From Pseudomonas chlororaphis (lineage in GTDB: Bacteria; Pseudomonadota; Gammaproteobacteria; Pseudomonadales; Pseudomonadaceae), in contig NZ_MOAL01000004.1 of the NCBI RefSeq assembly GCF_003731765.1, positions 1,922,001-1,986,000 of the forward strand: a DNA stretch of 64,000 bases, in the 5' to 3' direction. Each line of letters opens with the position of its first letter. The first letter of the stretch is position 1. Positions 16,575-24,716 of this stretch are shown here, piece by piece. The notes below the pieces were generated by a model. The model had not been told where the DNA came from and ran no database searches. It was given only the letters and a program-made list of their open reading frames with translations. Both the position numbers and the translations under genes were made by a program.

Positions 16575-17158
16575 AGCTCTACGATCTGCACGCGTCCGGC
16601 AATTGCTACAAAGTCAGACTGTTTGCGTCCCTGGCGCACATTGAATTGGAAACCGTTGCGGTGGACTTTCTGGCGGGGGCCCACAAACAGCCACCGCTTT
16701 CTGAGCTGAACCCTTTGGGCCAGCTACCTATTCTGGAGGACGGCCCGGTGGTGCTGCGCGACTCCCAGGCGATCCTGGTTTACCTCGCCGGGCAATACGC
16801 CGGCCTGGCCTGGTGGCCGGGGCACGCGCAGGGCCAGGGGGAGATTGCTCAGTGGCTGTCATTCGCCAGCAACGAGGTTCAGCACAGCCTGTGTGCGGCG
16901 CGACTGGTGAAGAAGTTCGGCTACCCGCTGGACCTGGCCCAGGCCCAGGCCAAATCGACGCAGACGCTGGCGCTGCTCGACCAGCACCTGGAACACCACG
17001 ACTGGCTGGCCATCGGCCGCCCCTCGATTGCCGATTGCGCGGTCTACCCCTACGTAGCCCTGGCCCCGGAAGGCGACGTGGACCTCACGCCGTATCGCCA
17101 CGTTGCCCGCTGGATCGAAAGGATCGAGGCCTTGCCCGGTTACCTGGCCAAACCCTGA
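16571..17158 (+). CDS. Glutathione S-transferase family protein
   Basis: This 195-residue protein has a thioredoxin-like N-terminal domain (MKLYDLHASGNCYKVRLFAS, ELNPLGQLPILEDGPVVLRDSQ with the cis-Pro and the D-S glutathione contact) and a helical C-terminal domain (IGRPSIADCAVYPYV). It is translationally coupled to the VOC gene, which suggests a glutathione-dependent detoxification or isomerisation pair. The substrate is unknown. Confidence 0.9.
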   Translation: MKLYDLHASGNCYKVRLFASLAHIELETVAVDFLAGAHKQPPLSELNPLGQLPILEDGPVVLRDSQAILVYLAGQYAGLAWWPGHAQGQGEIAQWLSFASNEVQHSLCAARLVKKFGYPLDLAQAQAKSTQTLALLDQHLEHHDWLAIGRPSIADCAVYPYVALAPEGDVDLTPYRHVARWIERIEALPGYLAKP

Positions 17159-17175
17159 ACGGGGGCTAAGAGAAC

Positions 17176-17205
17176 GGCTTGACCGGCGCGGATGCCGGCC
17201 AAGCC
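17176..17205. terminator. Hairpin between convergent GST and patatin genes
   Basis: The arms GGCTTG-CCGGC and GCCGG-CAAGCC form a strong stem around a short loop. There is no T-run on either side, so it may be a stabilising hairpin and not a classic intrinsic terminator. Confidence 0.4.
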
Positions 17206-17215
17206 CGTCAGCGCG

Positions 17216-19834
17216 CTAGAGGTATTCCCACAAGGCCTCGGACACGGCGGTCGACTGGCCGGCGCCAAACAGCGTCTGGCCGATTTGCAGGCCCAGTTGC
17301 CGGTAGCTTTCGAACTGCGCCTCGTCGAAGAACTGGTTGGCGGTGCTTTCGTTGGGGAAGGTCGGATGGGCGTTGGCGTAGTTGAGCACGTCCACCGGCA
17401 ACCCGGCGATCAAGCGCGGTTTGAGGACCAGGATCCGTGCAGTGCGCTGGCCCTGACGGTTGACCACGTTGAACAGCATGGCGCAACGCAGGCTGTCATC
17501 CGGCCCAGGGGTGGTGAAGTTATGGGTATGGCCGAAGTAGGGCGCCAGTGCCTTCACATTGTGTACGCCCTGGTCTTCTTCGATCTCCAGGGCCTGGTCG
17601 ATGCGGGCCAGGCGAATCAGGTTGGCCAGGTCGTCGAACTGGTAGGTCGGGTCGGCGCCGCAATCGCACATCACGATCAGTTCAATCTGACGCCCGTCGC
17701 GGATCAGCTCGTAGGTGGCGGTGTTTTCAAAGTGGCCGCCATCGGACAAGTACTGGTAGTCGCGGCGCACCCCGTGGAAGTGCGCGGTGAGTTCATAGAA
17801 CAGGTAGGCCTGGGTCGGGAAGACCGTGGCCCAGAACTTGTCCCGCCAGTGTCGGCCAGTGTCGGCCTGTTCGCCCGGCTCCAGGAAGTTGCTCGGCCAC
17901 CAGGTGCCCAGGCGCAGGTTGGTCAGGCCAAAAGACAGCGAGGTGCCCAGTGTGGTGGCCCGGCCGAGGCCCGTGGAGATGGCTGCACCGGAGGTGGCCA
18001 CCCAGTGGGCCAGGCCCAGGGGCTGGTAGATCTCACTGAGCCACTTGTGCTGGGTCGAGCGCTGGCGCGGTTCGCCGTCGAGGATGTAGCTGACGCTGGC
18101 GGCACCACCGCTGCCATTGGGGGCCAGGCACAACGGCTTGCCCTTGCGGTCGCGTTGCACCAGTTGTTCGGCCGGGTCGACCGTGAGGTTCAGGGTGACG
18201 TTGATCAAATGCACCGGCGCGCAGGTGGTCGCGGCGTAGTACTGCTCGATGGGGACGTCATCACCGGGCAGGGCTTCGGCGACGCTCAGCCGCTGCTTGC
18301 GGATCTTGCGGGTCTTGCCGCTGAAGCGCAGGCCGTTGGAGGCCCCAAGGTAAGCGCGGGCCAGGCGGCTGCTGTAGAACGACTGCAGTGAGGACTGGTT
18401 GAGAAAGCCGATAAAGCGTCCCGCCCCCAAGCTCAACAGCAACGCCACCAGCACCAGGACGCCGAGGCGGGTCTGGCTGTCGGTTTCAAGGCCTTGGTAG
18501 CGCACGAACTGCACCAGCAGCCCCCAAATCAAGGCCACCAGCATAAAGATCGCGATGCCGGCCACACCGGCGATCACGCTCAACGGCAGACGGCTTAGCC
18601 AACTGGGCAGGGCTTTGTCGTCAAGCAGGGTGGAAAGGGTACGGATGGCACCGACCAGCAGCGGCAAGGCCACCGCTGACGACATCAGTTGGGCGCGTTG
18701 CTCGCTGAGGTAGATCCATTCGGTCAGCCACGGCACCAGGGCGAAGAAGCCCAGCACCAGGGTAGCGATCAGCGCCTGGCCGAGGTAGCGGGTGACCCGC
18801 ACCCGATAGGTGCGCACGCAGTTGTTGCAGGCCAGGGCCTCGTCGGCGTTGGACTGGCCGCGCAAGTGCAGGGCCACACCGATACAGGTCAAGACTCCCA
18901 GCCAATTGATCAGCCCACAGGCCAGGAGTATGGCCCGCAGTTCCTCGTCCATTCCCCAGGGTGCAAAAGCCAGGCCGATAAACAGGGCTCCGGCGGCGCT
19001 GTACAGCAGCGTCGCCCAATTCCAGGGGCGCACGGCCTCGTCCTGATTCTTGCGCGAGTAGACCATCCAGAACGCCATCATCAGCGGCACCACCCACAGC
19101 AGGATCAACGCCCCCGGCAGCCACCAGAGCGAGCCGCACAGCGCCGTCACCAGGCCCATGGGCAGCAGGGCGGCCACCGGAGAGCACAGATCGCTGTTGT
19201 AGATGAACACCTGCAACCAGGTGGCCAGGGCCAGGGTACAGAGCAACGGAATGCCGATCACGAAGTGCACCGCCAGCAGATTGCGCAGCGACAGGCCCAG
19301 CACATAGAACAGATCGCCGGAGCCGCCCGGGGTCAGGTAGCGGCCGTTTTCCCGCAACCAGGCCAATGGCGCTTCGCCCACCGGGGCGCTGGCGTAGTCG
19401 GTGCTGGTGTGGATGCGCCCCGGGGGCTCGAAATCCAGCACTTCATAGGCTTCTTCGGCGGCCTTGACCTCGGGGCTGGTCACGACTTGGGCGTTCTCTT
19501 GTTGGCGCAGGCGCCCGGGCAGGAACAGGCTGCCGAAGAACGAGCCCAGGTAACCGCCACCGCTGACAGTGGAGAGGTAGTCGAACTGCGCCAGCAGGCG
19601 CTTGCCAATGCCGGGAGCTGGGTTATCGGTGTTCGGCGCCTTGGCCCGGGCCATGGCTTGCAGCACCCCGAGGCAGAAGGTGGCGCTGCGGATGCCGCCA
19701 CCGGACAGGGCCACGGCCCAGTGTCCGCTGGGTTTGGGCGCCAGGCCCAGGAGCTCCCGGCGTTGATTGATACGGGCATGTTCGGCGTTGAATTGAGCGT
19801 CCTGTGCCGAAGAAGCGGACGGTTCCTTGTCCAT
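17216..19834 (-). CDS. Membrane-associated patatin-like phospholipase
   Basis: This 872-residue protein carries a split patatin hydrolase domain. The oxyanion motif SGGGIRSATF (about 44-53) and nucleophile S91 in STVSGGGYLGS lie at the N-terminus; the catalytic Asp is D698 in LSDGGHFEN. Between them lies a long insertion (about 190-490) with around eight hydrophobic helices, so the enzyme is anchored in a membrane. It probably hydrolyses lipid acyl esters. Such large patatins with an intervening membrane block are known but poorly characterised. It is divergent from the cytochrome gene, 342 bases away, and convergent with the GST gene. Confidence 0.88.
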   Translation of the reverse strand: MDKEPSASSAQDAQFNAEHARINQRRELLGLAPKPSGHWAVALSGGGIRSATFCLGVLQAMARAKAPNTDNPAPGIGKRLLAQFDYLSTVSGGGYLGSFFGSLFLPGRLRQQENAQVVTSPEVKAAEEAYEVLDFEPPGRIHTSTDYASAPVGEAPLAWLRENGRYLTPGGSGDLFYVLGLSLRNLLAVHFVIGIPLLCTLALATWLQVFIYNSDLCSPVAALLPMGLVTALCGSLWWLPGALILLWVVPLMMAFWMVYSRKNQDEAVRPWNWATLLYSAAGALFIGLAFAPWGMDEELRAILLACGLINWLGVLTCIGVALHLRGQSNADEALACNNCVRTYRVRVTRYLGQALIATLVLGFFALVPWLTEWIYLSEQRAQLMSSAVALPLLVGAIRTLSTLLDDKALPSWLSRLPLSVIAGVAGIAIFMLVALIWGLLVQFVRYQGLETDSQTRLGVLVLVALLLSLGAGRFIGFLNQSSLQSFYSSRLARAYLGASNGLRFSGKTRKIRKQRLSVAEALPGDDVPIEQYYAATTCAPVHLINVTLNLTVDPAEQLVQRDRKGKPLCLAPNGSGGAASVSYILDGEPRQRSTQHKWLSEIYQPLGLAHWVATSGAAISTGLGRATTLGTSLSFGLTNLRLGTWWPSNFLEPGEQADTGRHWRDKFWATVFPTQAYLFYELTAHFHGVRRDYQYLSDGGHFENTATYELIRDGRQIELIVMCDCGADPTYQFDDLANLIRLARIDQALEIEEDQGVHNVKALAPYFGHTHNFTTPGPDDSLRCAMLFNVVNRQGQRTARILVLKPRLIAGLPVDVLNYANAHPTFPNESTANQFFDEAQFESYRQLGLQIGQTLFGAGQSTAVSEALWEYL

Positions 19835-20176
19835 GTGTCGTCCTCGTGAGGGGCCGGGGAAGGGTCCTCGACACCTAAGTCAAAGCAGCAAAATAACCAG
19901 TTGCCAGCCCCCGGATCAAGGCCTGGACTGCGATAGTGGCAAAAAGACACTTTTCGCGATTAGCCGACGTTTTTGATCGCGAAATGGAATCATGGCCCCC
20001 TGTACAGATGGCCTAGTATTGGCGCTTGTAAGGAGTTGTAACGTGACTGGCGCGCCGTGGTTCACCGGCCCGGAGCGCAGGTAGTCGGTTATTCGGCCAG
20101 CAGAAAAAGGACCGGCCGCATATAACGTGTCCCCAAGGACAGAGGGGACGGTCTGCACACGTGCAAGGAGCAGCGC
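19835..20176. other. Divergent intergenic region
   Basis: This region separates the patatin gene from the cytochrome gene. It contains a possible tiny reading frame (GTG at 20043 to TAG at 20082-20084, 13 codons) with AAGGAG 7 bases upstream, and a small hairpin GTCCCC/GGGGAC (20129-20149) before the cytochrome start. No other gene is supported. Confidence 0.4.
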
Positions 20177-22684
20177 ATGAAACCTGTGAAGCTGATGTTG
20201 AGTCTTTTCCTTCCTTTGGTGCTGTTACAGGGCTGTAACAGCGAAACGAAAAACCCCTGCGGCGACAAACCCGGCGAGCGCCTGGACGAAGCCAAATGCG
20301 TCGGCCGTGATGCCGCCAGCCTCAAGGGCGCCGACGAGGACTACTACGCCGACATGGACTACGGCGTCTCCAAACAACCTCCGCTGCTGGTGGAGCGCCT
20401 GTCCCCCTTCATCCCCGGGATTACCGAACAGCAGGCCGTCGAGGCCGTCGCCCGTGGGCGCAACAACTGGATTGTCTGGACCGCCGGTAACGATGCCCTG
20501 TGGGACAAACTCTCGCGGGACAGTGTCGGTAACCTCGACCTGCTCAAGACCATTTCCAACCACCCCAGCCTGGCCTTCAATCGCGACAAACGCTGGGAAG
20601 TGCTGGGCGTGGTCAACGAGCCCTGCTACGTCAAGGGCGACGGCCCCCGGCAAGACCGCTTCGGTTTGTGGCTCGACAGCCGCGAGCCGTCCTGCGCCGC
20701 CGACCCCTTTGAAGACGAAAGCAAATACCCGGGCGTCAAGATCGGCGCGCGGGGCAAGAACCTGCCAGTGGGCTCCTATTACGGCTACGGCACTGGGATC
20801 GTTGGCTTGCGGCTGTTCCCCAACCCGAACTTTGACGAGCACGCGCAGAAAAAATGGGACCCCAAGCGCTATTACGAAGACCCCAGCTATTACAACGACA
20901 GCAAGCTGGTGAAACCCTATCGGGTGGGCATGTCCTGCGGCTTCTGCCATGTGGGGCCCAACCCCACCAACCCGCCGCAGGATTACGAACGCCCGGCCTG
21001 GGCCAACCTCAACTCCAACCCGGGGGCGCAGTATTTCTGGGTGGACCGGATCTTTATGTGGAACCAGGACCCCAGCAGCTTCCCGTACCAGTTGTTCCAC
21101 ACCTCGCGGCCGGGGGCGCTGGACACCTCGTTCGTCTCCACCGACTACATCAACAACCCGCGCACCATGAACGCGGTCTACAACCTCAAGGCGCGCATCG
21201 AGGTGGCGGCGCACCTGGGCAAGGAAAAACTCGCCGGTGGCGGGCTCAACAACAGACAGTTCAACGAGGTGCCCGGCGTCACGCCGGACAGCGCACTGGC
21301 GCAGTTCTACAAGCAACCGGACACGGTGTTCACCCCGCGAGTGCTCAAGGACGGTGCCGATTCGGTGGGCGCACTGGGTGCGTTGAACCGGGTGTTCATC
21401 AATATCGGCCTGTACAGCGAGGAGTGGACCACACACTTCCGGCCATTGATTGGCGGCAAGCCGATCACCCCGTTCCGCATCGACGTGGCACGCAAGAACT
21501 CCTCCTACTGGAACGCCAACGAGGCGCAGACGCCGGACCTGGCACTGTTCTTCCTGGCTTCGGCCACGCCGGACTACCTGAAAGACGCCCCCGGCGGCGC
21601 GGCGCACCTGAGTGAGCCGGCGGCGGTACTGGAGCGCGGCAAGGAAGTCTTTGCCGACACCTGCGCCCGCTGCCACTCCAGCAAGCTGCCGGAAAAAGCC
21701 TGGAGCTTCTTCCCCGACAACGGCTGCGTGAACAACGGCTACCTGCAGTGCTGGAACAACTACTGGCGCTGGAGCGAGACCGCGGAGTTCAAGGACGCCA
21801 TGCGCGCCATCGTCAAGGACGACAAGTTCCTCACCGACAATTACCTGTCCACCGAACTGCGGGTGCCGGTCACCTTGCTGGAAACCAACGCCTGCAGCCC
21901 GCTGGCGACCAACGCCCTGGGCGGCAATATCTGGGACAACTTCTCTTCGCAGTCCTACAAGCAACTGCCGGGGGTGGGCTCGATCCTGGTGCAGAACCCC
22001 TACACGGGTGAGCCTCGGGAATACTCGATGCCGGCCGGCGGGCGCGGTTACACGCGGCCTGCCTCGCTGATCAGCCTGTGGTCCACCGCGCCGCTCTTGC
22101 TCAACAACAGCCTGGGTAAATTCGAATGGAAGGGCGGGGTCGAGGAGCGCATGGCGTCCTTCGACAGTGCCATCGAGATGCTGCTGTGGCCGGAAAAACG
22201 CCAAGGCAACTTCCAGGTCATGACCCGTTCCGGCAAGACCCACCCGGGCACCATCGACGTCACCAGTGAAACCAGCTACCTGCGGGTCAACAGCGGCTAC
22301 CTGCCGAAATTCCTGCAAGACCTGGAAGGGCTGGTCAGCCGCTGGCTGCCGTGGCTGTTCGACGATGACGGCGTGCAACTGGGGCCGATCCCGCAAGGTA
22401 CGCCGGTGGGCCTGCTGTCCAACATCGACCTGGAAAAACGCGCCCAGGTGCTGGAGCTGCTGCTGAAGATCAAGCATGACCTCAAGCAGTTGCCGGCCGG
22501 CGCCACCGACGAAGAAGCCCGCAAGGTCTTCGCGCGCCTGGTGCAGCCGCTGCTGGCGGTGAGCAAGTGCCCGGACTACGTGGTGGACAAGGGCCATTAC
22601 TTCGGCACCGGCTTCCTCAAGGGTGAGCAAGGCCTGAGTGACGAAGACAAACGGGCATTGATCGCCCTGTTGAAAACCTTCTAA
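20177..22684 (+). CDS. Lipoprotein with two haem c motifs (dihaem cytochrome c)
   Basis: This 835-residue exported lipoprotein has signal and lipobox LVLLQGC with lipidated C20, and AAGGAG precedes the ATG. Two CXXCH haem c motifs are visible: CGFCH at 254-258 and CARCH at 496-500. The length and two widely spaced haems recall the MauG/cytochrome c peroxidase/RoxA group, but I cannot assign a reaction. The GMC oxidoreductase starts 12 bases downstream, so this protein may accept electrons from that flavoenzyme, as cytochrome subunits do in membrane-bound GMC dehydrogenases. Alternatively it is itself an oxidase or peroxidase. Confidence 0.8.
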   Translation: MKPVKLMLSLFLPLVLLQGCNSETKNPCGDKPGERLDEAKCVGRDAASLKGADEDYYADMDYGVSKQPPLLVERLSPFIPGITEQQAVEAVARGRNNWIVWTAGNDALWDKLSRDSVGNLDLLKTISNHPSLAFNRDKRWEVLGVVNEPCYVKGDGPRQDRFGLWLDSREPSCAADPFEDESKYPGVKIGARGKNLPVGSYYGYGTGIVGLRLFPNPNFDEHAQKKWDPKRYYEDPSYYNDSKLVKPYRVGMSCGFCHVGPNPTNPPQDYERPAWANLNSNPGAQYFWVDRIFMWNQDPSSFPYQLFHTSRPGALDTSFVSTDYINNPRTMNAVYNLKARIEVAAHLGKEKLAGGGLNNRQFNEVPGVTPDSALAQFYKQPDTVFTPRVLKDGADSVGALGALNRVFINIGLYSEEWTTHFRPLIGGKPITPFRIDVARKNSSYWNANEAQTPDLALFFLASATPDYLKDAPGGAAHLSEPAAVLERGKEVFADTCARCHSSKLPEKAWSFFPDNGCVNNGYLQCWNNYWRWSETAEFKDAMRAIVKDDKFLTDNYLSTELRVPVTLLETNACSPLATNALGGNIWDNFSSQSYKQLPGVGSILVQNPYTGEPREYSMPAGGRGYTRPASLISLWSTAPLLLNNSLGKFEWKGGVEERMASFDSAIEMLLWPEKRQGNFQVMTRSGKTHPGTIDVTSETSYLRVNSGYLPKFLQDLEGLVSRWLPWLFDDDGVQLGPIPQGTPVGLLSNIDLEKRAQVLELLLKIKHDLKQLPAGATDEEARKVFARLVQPLLAVSKCPDYVVDKGHYFGTGFLKGEQGLSDEDKRALIALLKTF

Positions 22685-22696
22685 GGATGGACGGCG

Positions 22697-24655
22697 ATGA
22701 ACAACGACATGGAATACGAGTACATCGTGGTGGGCTCCGGGGCCGGGGGCGGCACGGTTGCCGCGCGCCTGGCCGAACAGGGGCGCAAGGTGCTGGTGCT
22801 GGAGTCGGGCAGCGACCCGGTGGCGTCGGGCACGGCCCCGCGATTGCCGGAGGAGTACCAGGTGCCGGCGTTTCACCCCCGTTCCACCGAAAACGACGCC
22901 ATGCGCTGGGACTTTTTCGTCCGCCACTACAGCAATGACGCCCGCCAGCTGCAGGACCCCAAGTTCACCCGGACCTTCCAGGGTGAAACCGTCGACGGGG
23001 TGCTGTACCCGCGGGCCAGTTGCCTGGGGGGCTGCACCGCGCACAACGCGATGATCACCGTCTACCCGCACAACCAGGACTGGGACCACATTGCCCAGAT
23101 CACCGGCGACCCGTCGTGGAAGGCCAGCGCCATGCGCGAGCATTTCCAGCGCCTGGAGAACTGCCGTCACCGGCCGGTGCAGCGCTTTCTTTCCTGGTTT
23201 GGCATCAACCCGTCGCGGCATGGTTTCAAGGGCTGGTTGCATGTGGAGAAGACCGTGCCGGAGGCGGTGATCGACGACCTGTCGCTGGTGCGTTCCATCG
23301 TCAAGTCCGCCGAGCAGGCGTTCAAGACCCTGGGTGAAACCTTCAAACGCATCGGCTGGCAATTGCAGGGCGTGGGCGATCCCAACGACTGGCGGCTGGT
23401 GCGCGACGACGCCATCGGCCTGCGCTATCCGCCGCTGGCCACCCGCAAGCACCATCGCAACGGCACCCGCGAGCGCCTGCTTGACGTGCAACAGCGTTTC
23501 CCGAACAACCTGCACATCGAATTGGATGCGCTGGTGACCCGGGTGTTGCTCGATGACCAGCAGCGCGCCTACGGCGTGGAGTACATCAAGGGCGCGCGGC
23601 TGTACCGCGCCTGTACCTTGCCGCGTAACCCTGGCGGCGAATTGCGCCAGGTGCGTGCCAGCCGTGAAGTGATCCTCGCCGGTGGGGCCTTCAACACCCC
23701 GCAACTGCTGATGCTCTCGGGCATCGGCCCGCGTGACACCCTGGAGGCCATGGAGATTCCGCTGCGGGTCGAGTTGCCGGGGGTGGGGCGCAACCTGCAG
23801 GACCGCTACGAGGTGGGGGTGGTCAATCGGATGAACTTCGAACACTGGGGGGTGCTGAAAGGTGCGCGCTACGCCAAGGGCGACCCGCAGTACGAGGAGT
23901 GGGCCAAGGGCAAGGTCGGGGTTTATGCCACCAACGGCGCGGTGCTGGCGATCATCAAGAAGTCGTTGAAGCAGCGGCCGTTGCCCGACCTGTTCTGCTT
24001 CTCCTTGCTGGCACTGTTTCGCGGCTATTTCCCCGGTTATTCAAAGCTGATTGTCGACCACCTGAACTACCTGACCTGGGCCGTGCTCAAGGCCCATACC
24101 AACAACAGCGCCGGCTACGTCACCCTGCGCTCAAAAGACCCGGCCGACACGCCGCTGATCAACTTCCGTTACTTCGAGGAGGGCAATGACACCCAGGGTG
24201 AGGACCTGCAATCGGTGGTGGAAGCCATCAAGTTTGTGCGCAACCTGGCCCAGCCGTTGAAAGACGCGGGGCTGATCGCCTGTGAAGAATTGCCCGGGGA
24301 GGCGGTGCAAACCGATGAGCAACTCAAGGAGTTCGTGATGAACCAGGCCTGGGGGCATCATGCCTCCTGCACCTGCCCCATAGGGGCGGCGGACGACCCG
24401 ATGGCGGTGCTCGACAGTCAATTCCGGGTGCGCGGCGTGGGCAACCTGCGGGTGGTGGATGCCTCGATTTTTCCGAAAATCCCGGGGTTCTTTATTGTCA
24501 CCTCGATCTATGTCGCCGCCGAAAAAGCCGCTCAGGTGATCTTGCAGGATGCGTCGAGGCCCAGGCCGCAGGCGGCACGGACCAGCAGCCCGGCCGCTGC
24601 CAGCACGGACAGCCGATCGACCACGGTGGAGGCGATGGTCGGGCCCAGGCGCTGA
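22697..24655 (+). CDS. GMC family flavin oxidoreductase
   Basis: This 652-residue FAD enzyme has an N-terminal dinucleotide fold YIVVGSGAGGGTVAARLAE followed by VLVLESG, the GMC signature near YPRASCLGGCTAHNAMI, the second signature GGAFNTPQLLMLSGIG, and the C-terminal catalytic region WGHHASCTCPIG plus VVDASIFPKIPGFF. GMC enzymes oxidise alcohols or sterols. No twin-arginine or Sec signal is visible, so export, if any, might depend on a partner. It follows the dihaem lipoprotein gene closely, which suggests a dehydrogenase/cytochrome pair. The last 35 residues are basic and low-complexity. Confidence 0.88.
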   Translation: MNNDMEYEYIVVGSGAGGGTVAARLAEQGRKVLVLESGSDPVASGTAPRLPEEYQVPAFHPRSTENDAMRWDFFVRHYSNDARQLQDPKFTRTFQGETVDGVLYPRASCLGGCTAHNAMITVYPHNQDWDHIAQITGDPSWKASAMREHFQRLENCRHRPVQRFLSWFGINPSRHGFKGWLHVEKTVPEAVIDDLSLVRSIVKSAEQAFKTLGETFKRIGWQLQGVGDPNDWRLVRDDAIGLRYPPLATRKHHRNGTRERLLDVQQRFPNNLHIELDALVTRVLLDDQQRAYGVEYIKGARLYRACTLPRNPGGELRQVRASREVILAGGAFNTPQLLMLSGIGPRDTLEAMEIPLRVELPGVGRNLQDRYEVGVVNRMNFEHWGVLKGARYAKGDPQYEEWAKGKVGVYATNGAVLAIIKKSLKQRPLPDLFCFSLLALFRGYFPGYSKLIVDHLNYLTWAVLKAHTNNSAGYVTLRSKDPADTPLINFRYFEEGNDTQGEDLQSVVEAIKFVRNLAQPLKDAGLIACEELPGEAVQTDEQLKEFVMNQAWGHHASCTCPIGAADDPMAVLDSQFRVRGVGNLRVVDASIFPKIPGFFIVTSIYVAAEKAAQVILQDASRPRPQAARTSSPAAASTDSRSTTVEAMVGPRR

Positions 24656-24666
24656 GCCCGGAGAAA

Positions 24667-24702
24667 AAAGGCCGAGCGGTTATGCCGCTCGGCCTTTTTA
24701 TG
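24667..24702. terminator. Bidirectional intrinsic terminator
   Basis: The perfect stem GCCGAGCGG/CCGCTCGGC (24671-24693) is flanked by an A-run on the left and TTTTTA on the right. It serves the convergent GMC gene and the large autotransporter gene. Confidence 0.85.
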
Positions 24703-24716
24703 AATCGCTCGATTCG

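Noticed and set aside
20225..23845. A 1206-codon open frame on the minus strand
   Set aside because: It lies opposite the well-supported cytochrome and GMC genes. Its translation is His/Gly/Arg-rich with no domain, as expected from a mirror frame in high-GC DNA.
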